64,000 nt of DNA from Sediminibacterium sp. (GCF_019264485.1 NZ_JAHVAA010000011.1:620001-684000); one strand, 5' to 3'. Counted from the first letter of the stretch, positions 34,785 through 43,457 are shown. Translations and numbers: made by a program. Notes: a model not told the origin generated them from the letters alone.

Positions 34785-35759
34785 TTAACTAAATAAGCCA
34801 CCTTTTTTCAGCGTTTTTACACCTTCGCCAATTTTAAAACCATTATTATAGATTTCAATTTTATAATTGCCGGTTTGGTATTTCTCAGCCTGCTTCCAGT
34901 CGAAACTCACGGGTGTTACTTTACCTTGTTCGTAGTTAACGGTAACCTTGCTGGTATATATCTTCTCGCCATCTTCACGGGTAATAAATTTCGTGCCTTC
35001 AGAAATCACTTTCCCATCAGGGGCCGTTACGCATACGTAAATGTCTTTACTGCCACTTGCTGCAATACGGTTAGGATCGAGTACAAAGGAAATGCGCATC
35101 AGATCGGCACGTTTAGAAGTGCTGGTTGTTTTTTCCTTTCCACTGCTACGTACATCAATGGCAGTTATACCAATATTAGATGCATGCAGAGTAGAAGCAA
35201 CGTCTACTTTATCGTCAAGTTCTTTCTTAGTAGCACTGAGGTTTTGCTGCAGGTTTTCTTTTTCAGAAGTCAACTGCGTTTTTTCAGTGCTTAGTTGTTC
35301 ATTGGCAGCTGTAAGCTGCTTATTCTCCCCCTGCAGTTTCTCTATTTCGGCAAATAAACCATCAATCTTGCCATTCATTTCACTGATCATTTGTTTGGCT
35401 TGTGCAAGTTCTGCATCAGAAGCATTCTTACGCTTCAGGATATTGCTGATACTACCTTTCAGTTTCTGGATTTCAGAACCACGGTCTGCCAATGCTCCCT
35501 GTAACTGGATATTATTCTGTGTCAGCGAATCAGCTTTGGCAGAAACTTCCAGGAACTCCTGCTGAATGGCATTACGCGCACTGTCAACATTGGTAATCCT
35601 GGTTTCTAACTGACCAATGGCTTCCTTGGTCTGGCTTTTATCATAGAAGATATAGGCCCATGTGCTCAATAAGGCGAAAATCAGAATACCGTATATTACT
35701 TTACGGTTGTCTTTTTGCTGTGGTGCAGCGCTTGGATCTGGGGTGTTGAAGCTACTCAT
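34785..35759 (-). CDS. Membrane-anchored coiled-coil protein of unknown function
   Basis: A 324-residue protein I cannot assign to a named family. A short Pro/Gln-rich N-terminus precedes one membrane helix (VIYGILIFALLSTWAYIFYD, about 25-44). Residues ~45-190 form a long coiled coil with heptads (AIGQLETRITNVDSARNAIQ; MISEMNGKIDGLFAEIEKLQ). The last ~130 residues are a beta-rich domain (LMRISFVLDPNRIAASGSKD; YVCVTAPDGKVISEG; TGNYKIEIYNNGFKIGEG) that looks like an Ig-like or carbohydrate-binding fold. Topology, probably with the coil outside the inner membrane, suggests an envelope-spanning tether. It is monocistronic with its own terminator and is divergent from an exonuclease gene by 42 bp. 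Confidence 0.65.
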   Translation of the reverse strand: MSSFNTPDPSAAPQQKDNRKVIYGILIFALLSTWAYIFYDKSQTKEAIGQLETRITNVDSARNAIQQEFLEVSAKADSLTQNNIQLQGALADRGSEIQKLKGSISNILKRKNASDAELAQAKQMISEMNGKIDGLFAEIEKLQGENKQLTAANEQLSTEKTQLTSEKENLQQNLSATKKELDDKVDVASTLHASNIGITAIDVRSSGKEKTTSTSKRADLMRISFVLDPNRIAASGSKDIYVCVTAPDGKVISEGTKFITREDGEKIYTSKVTVNYEQGKVTPVSFDWKQAEKYQTGNYKIEIYNNGFKIGEGVKTLKKGGLFS

Positions 35760-35801
35760 AAAATGAAATTTTCAGTTAACGGATTTTTTTAAAATTTTCT
35801 T

Positions 35802-36518
35802 ATGCTCAAGGACCTGTTATTGCTTGATATTGAAACAGTACCAGCCTGTTCATCCTTTACCAGTATGGATCCGGACTGGCAACGCCTATTTTGCGACAAA
35901 ATATCTAAAACCGTGCCAGAAGGTACGGATCCGGAAGAATCTTACCGAAAAAAAGCCGGAATACTGGCCGAATTCGGTCGGATTATCTGTATCTCCACTG
36001 CTTTTTTTCATGCAGATGAGCAGGGGCAATGGCACCTGAAAATGAAGAGTATGTATGGGGATGATGAGGTAGAAATACTGAGGATTTTTACGCAATTATG
36101 TGAGAAAATGCAACTGGCCAACCCTCATTTTCAGTTTGCAGGGCATAATATCCGGGAATTTGATATACCCTATATCGGTCGCCGGATGCTCATCAATAAC
36201 CTGTCTTTACCTTTCTGCCTGCAATTGCAGGATCGCAAACCATGGGAAGCAAAAATGTTTGATACCCTCAGCTGGTGGAAATTTGGTGACCACAAAAACT
36301 ACGTTTCGCTCGATCTTTTGGCCCATGTTTTAGGCATACCCAGCTCCAAAACCGATATGGATGGCAGCATGGTTCAGGATGTATATTATATCGATAAAGA
36401 CCTAAAACGGATCGTAGCTTATTGCGAACGGGATGTGGTGGTAACGGCCAATATTATTCTTCGATTCCTTCAGCAACCCATACTAAAGCCCGAAAATATT
36501 ATAGTGGTAACTGCCTGA
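35802..36518 (+). CDS. 3'-5' exonuclease of the DEDDy/PolB-exonuclease-like type
   Basis: A 238-residue RNase H-fold exonuclease. Motif Exo I is LLLLDIETVP (D9, E11), Exo II is GHNIREFDIPYIGRRM, and Exo III carries Y-C-E-R-D-V-V with the Tyr of the DEDDy class. The family is annotated as 'predicted 3'-5' exonuclease similar to PolB exonuclease domain' and is common in Bacteroidota; a role in DNA repair or RNA trimming is possible. It has no fused polymerase or helicase. holA follows 156 bp downstream after a heptad hairpin. Confidence 0.87.
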   Translation: MLKDLLLLDIETVPACSSFTSMDPDWQRLFCDKISKTVPEGTDPEESYRKKAGILAEFGRIICISTAFFHADEQGQWHLKMKSMYGDDEVEILRIFTQLCEKMQLANPHFQFAGHNIREFDIPYIGRRMLINNLSLPFCLQLQDRKPWEAKMFDTLSWWKFGDHKNYVSLDLLAHVLGIPSSKTDMDGSMVQDVYYIDKDLKRIVAYCERDVVVTANIILRFLQQPILKPENIIVVTA

Positions 36519-36553
36519 TGGCAATATTCCGGATAAACAGGCGTTGTAAAATT

Positions 36554-36612
36554 GTGAATGGTCACTCGTGAATAGCAACAATTCATTCACGATTCACGAT
36601 TGACCATTCACG
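36554..36612. repeat. Heptad hairpin, GTSAATN class (unequal arms)
   Basis: The left arm has three words, GTGAATG GTCACTC GTGAATA (36554-36574). The right arm has four, ATTCACG ATTCACG ATTGACC ATTCACG (36585-36612). The arms pair with one mismatch in the shared part, and the right arm carries exactly one additional ATTCACG unit. It sits between the exonuclease and holA genes. Confidence 0.9.
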
Positions 36613-36674
36613 ATGTTCATAACTAAACCAGCAATCATTTTTTAAATCCTTCATCAACCATCATCTTTGCACCC

Positions 36675-37673
36675 ATGTCGGCGGAGAAGATTATAACAGA
36701 ATGGAAAAAGGGGCATTTTAAGCCCATTTACTGGCTGGAAGGCGAAGAGTCTTATTTCATTGACCAGGTGGTAAATCATGCCGAGCATAATATACTCCCT
36801 GAATCGGAAGCAGGGTTTAATCTTACTGTTTTTTATGGCAAAGATGCCGACTGGGCAGCGGTGGTTAATGCCTGCAGGCGTTATCCCATGTTTGCGGAAA
36901 GACAGGTTGTCATCCTGAAAGAAGCACAGCAGATGCGGGATATTGATAAGCTAGAGCCTTATATTGAAAACCCACTCAGTTCAACTGTTTTTGTAGTAAG
37001 CTACAAGGACAAAAAAGTAGATGGTCGCTCCAAACTGGCCAAAACCCTGAAAGCAAAAGGGGAAATGCTTACCACCAAAAAAATGTATGATAACCAGTTG
37101 CCCGAATGGACCATGGATGTGGTAAAAAAACATGGATTAACCATTAACCAGAAAGCATTGATGTTATTGGTTGATCATGTAGGCAATGATTTGAGCAGGA
37201 TTGAAAATGAAATTGAAAAACTGGCCGTCAATTTGTCAAACAGAACCAATATTACTGAAGACGATATTGAAAAATACATTGGCATCAGCAAGGAATTTAA
37301 TGTATTCGAATTACAGGAAGCCATCGGAAGAAAAGATCTGTCGAAAACCATTCGTATCATTCAGTATTTTGAAGCCAATCCGAAAGCAGCACCCATACAA
37401 CAGGTTTTGCCTGCATTGTATAATTATTTCAGTAAAGTATATATGCTGTTTGGATTACAGAATCCCGATGAAAAAACAGCAGCAAGCACAATAGGGGTGA
37501 ACCCCTATTTTGTTAAAGATTATATCAGTTCTGCACGTAAATATGAATACACAGGTGTAGAGCGTGTATTGCTTCTCCTGCATCAATATAACCTGCGCAG
37601 CGTAGGCGTTCATGATGCCGGTACTTCAGATGCGGGTTTAATGAAAGAAATGGTGGTGAAAATGATGAACTAA
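36675..37673 (+). CDS. holA: DNA polymerase III subunit delta
   Basis: The clamp-loader delta subunit, which opens the sliding clamp. The 332 residues begin with the family signature ITEWKKGHFKPIYWLEGEES and continue with FYGKDADWAAVVNACRRYPMFAERQVVIL (domain I, RecA-like without a P-loop), the central domain II-III LMLLVDHVGNDLSRIENEIEKL and the C-terminal collar domain (FNVFELQEAIGRKDLSKTIRII). The protein lacks a Walker motif, as expected for delta. CATCTTTGCACCC just before the ATG resembles the Bacteroidota -7 box with one mismatch. Downstream is a convergent ribF. Confidence 0.93.
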   Translation: MSAEKIITEWKKGHFKPIYWLEGEESYFIDQVVNHAEHNILPESEAGFNLTVFYGKDADWAAVVNACRRYPMFAERQVVILKEAQQMRDIDKLEPYIENPLSSTVFVVSYKDKKVDGRSKLAKTLKAKGEMLTTKKMYDNQLPEWTMDVVKKHGLTINQKALMLLVDHVGNDLSRIENEIEKLAVNLSNRTNITEDDIEKYIGISKEFNVFELQEAIGRKDLSKTIRIIQYFEANPKAAPIQQVLPALYNYFSKVYMLFGLQNPDEKTAASTIGVNPYFVKDYISSARKYEYTGVERVLLLLHQYNLRSVGVHDAGTSDAGLMKEMVVKMMN

Positions 37674-37705
37674 AGGTTTTGTTATAGTGGGTTTTGTAAG
37701 TTACT

Positions 37706-37719
37706 CGAGTGAGTAGTGA
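37706..37719. repeat. Two-word heptad remnant, GTGAGTA class
   Basis: GTGAGTA GTGATTG in the convergent holA-ribF spacer, directly after TTACTCGA, with which the first word makes a short palindrome (TACTCGAGTGAGTA). A minimal member of the GTGAGTA class. It is too short to be called alone. Confidence 0.35.
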
Positions 37720-37777
37720 TTGGTTGGAACTGAGTACAAATTTCCTTTCAATCTTTAATTTCCAAACCTGCCTGACA

Positions 37778-38719
37778 CTAAAAGGTAATCGCTGCCAGCG
37801 CATCTTTTTTATCCTGTGCCAATTGGGCTTTTAATGCTTCCAGACCGTCAAATTTTACTTCACTGCGTAGTTGTTGTAATACATGTATACGGAGATGTTC
37901 TCCATAAATAGCAGTATCGAAATCAAAAATATTTACTTCAATAACCCTTTTCTTGCCATCAACAGTTGGGCGGAGGCCAATATTCATCATACCTCCATAA
38001 ATGGTGTCATGACTGCCGACTATTTCAACTTTCACCGCATATACACCATTCTCAGGAATCAGTTTTTCTTCACTGCCAATATGAAGATTGGCAGTTGGAT
38101 AACCAATGGTTCTGCCGAGTTTATTGCCCTCTACTACCAGTCCCTCAAAAAAATAAGGGTAACCCAGTGCTGCATTGGCCGTATTGATATCGTTTTCTGC
38201 AATGGCTTTCCTGATTCGTGTAGAACTAACCGCAATCTCATTGAGTAATTGCTCTGTAATTTCTTTTACACTAAACCCTAATTGCCTGCCATAGGATTCG
38301 AGTAACTGGTAATCTCCTGTTCTGCCTTTGCCAAACCGATGATCGTAACCGATAATAATTGTATGGGGTTTGAAATATTTGCAGAGAAAATCTGTGATAT
38401 ACTCATCTGCAGACTGATTGGCAAAATGATGATCAAAAGGAACCACTACCAGGTGGTCGATACCTGCTTTTTCAAGTAATATTTTTTTCTCAGCCAGTGT
38501 AGTGAGCAGTTTTACATCACCGGGTACAGAGGAAACAATTTTTCGGGGATGAGGGTGAAAAGTAATAATAACGGTTTCGCCATCAATTTTTGCTGCTTCT
38601 TCTTTTAGCTGACCCAGTATCTGCTGATGCCCTTTATGTACACCATCAAAAGTGCCAATGGTAACCACAGCATTACGAAATTCGGGTAAAGAACCTGCCA
38701 GCTCACGATGTACTTTCAT
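37778..38719 (-). CDS. ribF: Bifunctional riboflavin kinase / FAD synthetase
   Basis: Converts riboflavin to FMN and then FAD. The N-terminal FAD synthetase (adenylyltransferase) half has VTIGTFDGVHKGHQQIL (G-x-F-D-G-x-H-x-G-H at about 20-35), and SSTRIRKAI (about 166-174) is the S-S-T-x-I-R loop. The C-terminal riboflavin kinase domain shows IGYPTANLHIG with the P-T-A-N metal/ATP motif and ENGVYAV. At 313 residues it is of normal RibF length. It is convergent with holA; the upstream region faces purM and holds a GCTGCAG heptad hairpin. No FMN riboswitch is visible. Confidence 0.95.
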   Translation of the reverse strand: MKVHRELAGSLPEFRNAVVTIGTFDGVHKGHQQILGQLKEEAAKIDGETVIITFHPHPRKIVSSVPGDVKLLTTLAEKKILLEKAGIDHLVVVPFDHHFANQSADEYITDFLCKYFKPHTIIIGYDHRFGKGRTGDYQLLESYGRQLGFSVKEITEQLLNEIAVSSTRIRKAIAENDINTANAALGYPYFFEGLVVEGNKLGRTIGYPTANLHIGSEEKLIPENGVYAVKVEIVGSHDTIYGGMMNIGLRPTVDGKKRVIEVNIFDFDTAIYGEHLRIHVLQQLRSEVKFDGLEALKAQLAQDKKDALAAITF

Positions 38720-38753
38720 AGCGATGGCGAAGGTAGGAAAAACAGCAATGTAA

Positions 38754-38784
38754 GCTGCAGGCTGCAGGCTTAAAGCCGCAAGCG
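38754..38784. repeat. Compact heptad hairpin, GCTGCAG class
   Basis: 7-bp words GCTGCAG, GCTGCAG, GCTTAAA, GCCGCAA in register. GGCTT-A-AAGCC forms a tight hairpin core and the flanking CTGCA/GC repeats extend it partially. It lies in the divergent ribF-purM spacer, unlike most others, which are at 3' ends. Confidence 0.55.
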
Positions 38785-38836
38785 TTTAAAATTCACGATC
38801 TGCCATCTGTGATTCCCAAATCCACCTTTCAACCCT

Positions 38837-38844
38837 TACCTTTG
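38837..38844 (+). promoter_or_regulatory. Putative -7 box for purM
   Basis: TACCTTTG followed by CAGCC matches TAnnTTTG. No clear -33 TTTG lies at normal spacing. It falls inside the long ORF that the track starts at 38809, so translation should begin downstream, at 38902. Confidence 0.45.
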
Positions 38845-38870
38845 CAGCCACGCGAATCAGCGGGGCCGCC

Positions 38871-38898
38871 AATTTTCAAATTTTCAAATTTTCAAATT
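38871..38898. repeat. Octamer repeat AATTTTCA (3.5 copies) in the purM leader
   Basis: Three tandem AATTTTCA units plus AATT (38871-38898) end three bases before the purM ATG. It is a leader or translation-start element candidate. The same octamer in the other orientation (ATTTGAAA twice) lies in the fdx-iscX spacer, and both iscX and purM are preceded by the shared string CAAATTAACAT. Confidence 0.8.
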
Positions 38899-38901
38899 AA
38901 C

Positions 38902-40080
38902 ATGTCTCTCTATTCCCAACGTGGTGTATCAGCCCAGAAAGAAGAAGTCCACGCAGCTATTCAAAAGCTCGATCAGGGATTGTATGCACATGCTTTCTGT
39001 AAAATATATCCTGATTTTCTTTGTAATGACGAGGCTTTTGTAAACATTATGCATGCCGACGGAGCAGGTACCAAGAGTATACTGGCTTATCTGTACTGGA
39101 AAGAAACCGGCGATGTGAGGGTATGGGAAGGTATTGCACGAGATGCCGTAGCCATGAATCTCGATGATTTATTATGTATTGGTGTAACAGATCAGTTATT
39201 ATTCTCATCTACGATCGACCGAAATAAACTCAGGATACCCGGGGAAGTATTAGAGGCTGTCATTAATGGAACACAGGCTTTTTTTGATCAGTTAAAAACC
39301 TATGGGGTCAATATACATTATCTCGGAGGCGAAACTGCCGATGTAGGTGATGTGGTTCGTACGATCGCCGTCAATGGAACGATGACCAGCCGCTGGCCCA
39401 AAGAAAAACTCATTACCAATGAAAAAATTGCTGCCGGAGATGTAATTGTAGGTTTTGCCAGCGCAGGTAAAGCAGTGTATGAAGAAGAATACAACAGTGG
39501 GTTGGGTAGTAATGGATTGACCAGTGCCCGTCATGATGTACTCGAAAAATATTATGCTCAGCAATATCCCGAAACTTTTGAAACATCATTGGCTGATGCG
39601 GTTGTGTATATCGGAAAAAATAAGATGACGGATACCTTACCCATAAAGGGTTTTGGTGATTTGCAGGTGGGTAAATTACTGTTGAGTCCAACACGTACTT
39701 ACGCTCCACTGGTAAAACAATTACTCGATCAGTATTTTGGGCAGATTCATGGTATGATACATTGTAGTGGGGGCGGACAAACAAAATGTATGAAATACCT
39801 GCCGCAGCCATTCAAAATTGTAAAAAATAACTTGTTCGAAGCACCGCCCATTTTTAAACTGATACAGGAAAATTCGGGTGCTGATATGCGTGAAATGTAC
39901 CAGGTTTTTAACATGGGGCACCGGCTTGAAATATTTACTGATGCCACAACAGCCAATGCCATGATTGGTATTGCTGAAAAACTGGGTATCGAAGCAAAGA
40001 TTGTAGGAAGGGTAGAAGCTGCTCAGCAGGCAAGCCTTCATCTGTATAGCACAGCAGGCGAAATAGTTTATGAATATTAA
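38902..40080 (+). CDS. purM: Phosphoribosylformylglycinamidine cyclo-ligase (AIR synthase)
   Basis: Closes the imidazole ring in purine synthesis (FGAM to AIR). The 392-residue protein has the PurM start (SLYSQRGVSAQKEEVHAAIQ), the ATP-binding core HADGAGTKSILAYLYWK and AMNLDDLLCIGVTD, GGETADVGDVVRTIAVNG, and the C-terminal domain with MIHCSGGGQTKCMKYL. It is of the Bacteroidota type, longer than the E. coli enzyme (345 aa). The track's 5' extension to 38809 covers a promoter box and the octamer leader and is rejected. It is followed by a short terminator and ftsE. Confidence 0.93.
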   Translation: MSLYSQRGVSAQKEEVHAAIQKLDQGLYAHAFCKIYPDFLCNDEAFVNIMHADGAGTKSILAYLYWKETGDVRVWEGIARDAVAMNLDDLLCIGVTDQLLFSSTIDRNKLRIPGEVLEAVINGTQAFFDQLKTYGVNIHYLGGETADVGDVVRTIAVNGTMTSRWPKEKLITNEKIAAGDVIVGFASAGKAVYEEEYNSGLGSNGLTSARHDVLEKYYAQQYPETFETSLADAVVYIGKNKMTDTLPIKGFGDLQVGKLLLSPTRTYAPLVKQLLDQYFGQIHGMIHCSGGGQTKCMKYLPQPFKIVKNNLFEAPPIFKLIQENSGADMREMYQVFNMGHRLEIFTDATTANAMIGIAEKLGIEAKIVGRVEAAQQASLHLYSTAGEIVYEY

Positions 40081-40082
40081 CA

Positions 40083-40110
40083 GGATCAAAACCTGTTGAT
40101 CCGTATTTTT
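40083..40110 (+). terminator. Short terminator after purM
   Basis: GGATCAA (40083-40089), a 6-nt loop, TTGATCC (40096-40102), then GTATTTTT. A competing AACAGG/CCTGTT pairing (40079-40097) overlaps it. The TATTTTTG at 40104-40111 also fits a -7 box and may start the ftsE transcript, so termination and initiation signals may overlap. Confidence 0.6.
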
Positions 40111-40155
40111 GAATAAGACCACTGAAGGTACTTGTAGAAATTGTAAATTAGAACC

Positions 40156-40836
40156 ATGTCAGAAACAGTTGTATCCATACATAATGCCAAAATTTATCAG
40201 GGGGGCAGTCTTATTTTAGAAGATGTAAATTTCTCTGTAAATAAAGGTGAGTTTGTATATCTCGTTGGTAAAACGGGTACAGGTAAAAGCAGCCTGTTAA
40301 AAACATTGTATGGTGAATTACCCCTTACAGAAGGAAGTGCATCGGTAGTAGGTTTTAACCTGCGTGATATGGACTGGAAAAAAGTACCTTTTCTCCGCAG
40401 AAACCTGGGTGTGGTGTTCCAGGATTTTCAATTGCTTACAGACAGGAATGTACATGAAAACCTGCGTTTTGTATTAAAAGCCACAGGCTGGCAGGATGAA
40501 AAACTGATTGAAGAGAAAATTAATGATGTATTAGATAAAGTAGGCCTTAAAAGCAAAGGTTTTAAGATGCCTTTTGAAATGAGTGGTGGCGAACAACAGC
40601 GTGTAGATATTGCCCGTGCTTTACTGAATTCACCCAAACTCATTCTTGCCGATGAACCAACCGGGAACCTCGACCCCGAAACCAGTGATGAAATCATGCA
40701 ATTGCTCATCCAGATCGCCCGCGATTATGGTACCGCCGTTATCATGGCCACACACGATTTTATTGTCATCAACCGTTACCCATCGCGTATTTTAAAAACA
40801 GAAAAAGGCAAGGTAATGGATAGCGCAGCGATGTGA
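40156..40836 (+). CDS. ftsE: Cell division ATP-binding protein FtsE
   Basis: An ABC ATPase of 226 residues that with FtsX controls septal peptidoglycan hydrolases. Walker A is [18 protein letters not shown] (about 37-54), the Q-loop is FQDFQLL, the signature is [16 protein letters not shown] and Walker B is [15 protein letters not shown], the wording typical of FtsE/LolD-type ATPases. FtsE is favoured over LolD by length and N-terminal sequence. No ftsX gene is adjacent; downstream is a convergent glycosyltransferase pair, so the permease partner lies elsewhere, as is common in this phylum. Confidence 0.87.
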   Translation: MSETVVSIHNAKIYQGGSLILEDVNFSVNKGEFVYLVGKTGTGKSSLLKTLYGELPLTEGSASVVGFNLRDMDWKKVPFLRRNLGVVFQDFQLLTDRNVHENLRFVLKATGWQDEKLIEEKINDVLDKVGLKSKGFKMPFEMSGGEQQRVDIARALLNSPKLILADEPTGNLDPETSDEIMQLLIQIARDYGTAVIMATHDFIVINRYPSRILKTEKGKVMDSAAM

Positions 40837-40845
40837 GCAGGGGCT

Positions 40846-40873
40846 AAAATTCAAAAGCCAAAATTCAAAAGTA
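40846..40873. repeat. Heptad array AAAATTC/AAAAGCC after ftsE
   Basis: Four 7-bp words in register (AAAATTC, AAAAGCC, AAAATTC, AAAAGTA), which is also a 14-bp direct repeat. The related AAATTTTCAAAT near 40953-40965 might pair imperfectly. It lies in the 166-bp convergent spacer before the glycosyltransferases; nothing else is evident there. Confidence 0.5.
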
Positions 40874-41002
40874 AGAAAGCAATAAGCTTGTTTAATTGGC
40901 TACTCTGTCCGCGTCAGAGACATCTAGGCGACTTAAAAATGCTAATCATTTTTAAATTTTCAAATCCTCTCAAAAGGGGTCTATCGTACAAATTTCACTC
41001 TC

Positions 41003-42136
41003 TTATAATCGAGGCCAAATCCACCCCACCTGCATTTTTGCATTTCTTTCATTATTAAATAAACTGTTGGTAAGTAACTTTCTTTGTTCCGTTTCTTCTC
41101 TGGTGAAGGGCTGCTCAAAAAGTGTTTCGGTTTTTTCAATAAAATCCTCAGCGCTATCAGCAATATGGCAAGCCGATTCAAGTCCTGAATGTTTTACAGT
41201 AGCCTCATTTACCAGACAGTGCCGGCCATTAAAAATGGCATTTACAAGTTTTATTTTAATGCCAGTGTGTGTGTAGGAAGGGAGTATGTTGATTTGTGCT
41301 TTGGCAATCATGTCCTGCATTTCTCTTTCAGAAGGGTTGGCAACAAGACAGGTATGTCCCATACTATGTGCCAGTTCTTCGAGTTTTTCAGAAGGATTAT
41401 ACCCTGCAATGACGAGTGGAATATTAATCTTGCTGAATACTTTATCGAGTAACCAGATGGCTGCTTTTTCGTTGACATCCACACTCAGATCGCCATGATA
41501 AAGACAATAAGTTCCGGTACCCTGTTTTTCTTCAATTACCCAGTTATTGGGTATGTACAAGGGTAGTTGTTCAATATTGGTGGCACCAAATTCATGTTGA
41601 TAGGTATCATCATCTGCTGTCGTCATTCCCCAGAAAATGGCTTTGGAGGCAATTTTTCGTTCATACGCTCTCAGCATGATACTTTCTCTCTTGTAATAGA
41701 GCTTTCTGAAAGCAGAACTGGCCTGTGCACAGAGATCGTTGTAGTATTGATATTCTACATTATGAAGCCTTACAAAACAGTCGCGTTTGCTGAAACGGTC
41801 ATCCATAAGCGGGTAGGTGCAGTGAACACCTTCCATCATGATGGGATAATTGTCTTTCAGGAGGTTTTGAAGCAGTTCCTCATTCTTTCGCGAAGCAACG
41901 ATATAAGGAAGAGAAGTAGAAATACCCTTATGTCCTGTGAATCGCTGGTAATATTGAACTGAGGTGCAATATTCATTGAGTGCCGGTTGTTCGCCACGGC
42001 CATAATCAAAACAATGCAGGTGAATATGTATACCTTGTTCTTTTAAAGCCTTTAGTTTGTAAAACACATCATAAAGCCCTCCCTGGTTGGCAGGATAGGG
42101 AACGGTGTAAGATATGATGTGCAGGTGTTTTTCCAT
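41003..42136 (-). CDS. Glycosyltransferase (GT-B fold, GT4-like)
   Basis: A 377-residue cytosolic or membrane-associated glycosyltransferase. The N-terminal domain begins HIISYTVPYPANQGGLYDVF, typical for GT-B enzymes that bind an acceptor in the first half; the C-terminal domain has SVDVNEKAAIWLLDKVF, PLVIAGYNPSEKLEEL and the donor-binding stretch INILPSYTHTGIKIKLVNA in place of the usual E-x7-E motif. Donor and acceptor are unknown; an envelope or exopolysaccharide role is inferred. Its ATG overlaps the stop of the upstream glycosyltransferase (TGATG), showing translational coupling. Confidence 0.75.
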   Translation of the reverse strand: MEKHLHIISYTVPYPANQGGLYDVFYKLKALKEQGIHIHLHCFDYGRGEQPALNEYCTSVQYYQRFTGHKGISTSLPYIVASRKNEELLQNLLKDNYPIMMEGVHCTYPLMDDRFSKRDCFVRLHNVEYQYYNDLCAQASSAFRKLYYKRESIMLRAYERKIASKAIFWGMTTADDDTYQHEFGATNIEQLPLYIPNNWVIEEKQGTGTYCLYHGDLSVDVNEKAAIWLLDKVFSKINIPLVIAGYNPSEKLEELAHSMGHTCLVANPSEREMQDMIAKAQINILPSYTHTGIKIKLVNAIFNGRHCLVNEATVKHSGLESACHIADSAEDFIEKTETLFEQPFTREETEQRKLLTNSLFNNERNAKMQVGWIWPRL

Positions 42137-43218
42137 CAGGCTAATTCCTCGTAAAAACGGATAAGCTTAAGCGACTCATGCTCCCAATTGAGTACAGAAC
42201 GTGCTTTCAGGGCGTTTTGTTGTAAGCCTTTATAAAGAACAGTATCGGCAAGCAGTTTGTTCAGTTCCCTGGCAATTGTATGGCTGTCTGCTGTTTTAAT
42301 AAGATGTGCGAAGCCAAATTCATTGTTAATGTCCCTGTATTCGGGATAGTCAACGCATAACTGGGGGATACCTGCCATCATATAGTCAAAAAAGCGGTTG
42401 GATAATGATTGGTACTGATTAAGTCCCTTTTCATCAAAAAGGGTGAGTCCGATGGTGGCTTTCATAGTAATATCTCTTAGTGCGTCCGGCTTCATATAAC
42501 CTCTCAACTCAATTTTATCCTCCAGTTGATACTGCTTTATAAGCGCTTTTGTTTGTTCATAGTAATTACCCTTGCCACATATAACCAGTTTGGCATTTAC
42601 CTCAATCATGGCCGGGATCAGTGTATCAAAACAGCGGCCTTCATTTACAGCTCCCTGGTATAAAATATAATTATCCTTTTCAATAGTTTGTAAGGGGTAT
42701 TCCGTTGGGAGGTTTCGAATTATATCATATTGAACATCATGTCGTTCCTGCAGCCAGTTAGCAATAAATTGATTAACGGTATAGCCTTTTCTAAATCTTT
42801 TCACTGCAAATTGTTCGATCCATAACCAGATCTTTTGTATCTGTGGTCTTCGTATAATTTCAAATTGCTCGCTAAATAATTCATGTGCATCATACACCCG
42901 GATTTGTCTCTTCAGTACCGACGAAAAATAACAGGGCAGAATGGTATCAAGATCAATGGCGCAAATGCAATCTGCCTTATGCCATAAAAGAAAAAAGAAA
43001 AGCCTGATATTATACTCGATATAAAAAAGAGGCCCTTTTTCCCAAAAGCAAGAAAGCCTTTGTTGCTTAAATGATTGGGCGGATAACTTTTTTGAATCTT
43101 TCCGTACTCTTCCTACCAGTAAAACCTGGTACCCGTTGCTGCTTAGCGTACCTGCAATACGGTGCATACGCTGGTCATAATTCAGGTCGTTGGTAACTGT
43201 AAAAATTATCCGCTTCAA
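42136..43218 (-). CDS. Glycosyltransferase (GT-B fold)
   Basis: A 360-residue GT-B enzyme. The start RIIFTVTNDLNYDQRMHRIA is a recurring opening of Bacteroidota glycosyltransferases; DAHELFSEQFEI is the central D-x-H-E-x-x-x-E-x-x loop; the C-terminal domain has NYILYQGAVNEGRCFDTLIP and GLTLFDEKGLNQYQSLSNRFFDYM with a donor-site region. It is first in a two-gene operon with the overlapping glycosyltransferase, so the two probably build one glycan. Specificity is not inferable. Confidence 0.78.
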   Translation of the reverse strand: MKRIIFTVTNDLNYDQRMHRIAGTLSSNGYQVLLVGRVRKDSKKLSAQSFKQQRLSCFWEKGPLFYIEYNIRLFFFLLWHKADCICAIDLDTILPCYFSSVLKRQIRVYDAHELFSEQFEIIRRPQIQKIWLWIEQFAVKRFRKGYTVNQFIANWLQERHDVQYDIIRNLPTEYPLQTIEKDNYILYQGAVNEGRCFDTLIPAMIEVNAKLVICGKGNYYEQTKALIKQYQLEDKIELRGYMKPDALRDITMKATIGLTLFDEKGLNQYQSLSNRFFDYMMAGIPQLCVDYPEYRDINNEFGFAHLIKTADSHTIARELNKLLADTVLYKGLQQNALKARSVLNWEHESLKLIRFYEELA

Positions 43219-43457
43219 TTACTGTACTTAAGCAACAAATATACAGTCAGAATAACCGGAACTGACAGGCTGAATAAAATGATTTTTTAAATCGAATTAA
43301 TCTTCTTAACTATTTTATTATCAATTATTTGTGATGGTTTTTATTTTATTCATTTTTTTCATCATCCTTTTTCTCCACCTATTATACACAGGGTTATAAT
43401 CTTTCCAAAAAATCTACCCCTTTTCCTGTATGTTCGCAGGTACTAAACAGTGGAAAA

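Noticed and set aside
37778-38901. FMN riboswitch upstream of ribF
   Set aside because: The divergent spacer contains a heptad hairpin and the purM leader but no recognisable multi-stem FMN aptamer pattern.
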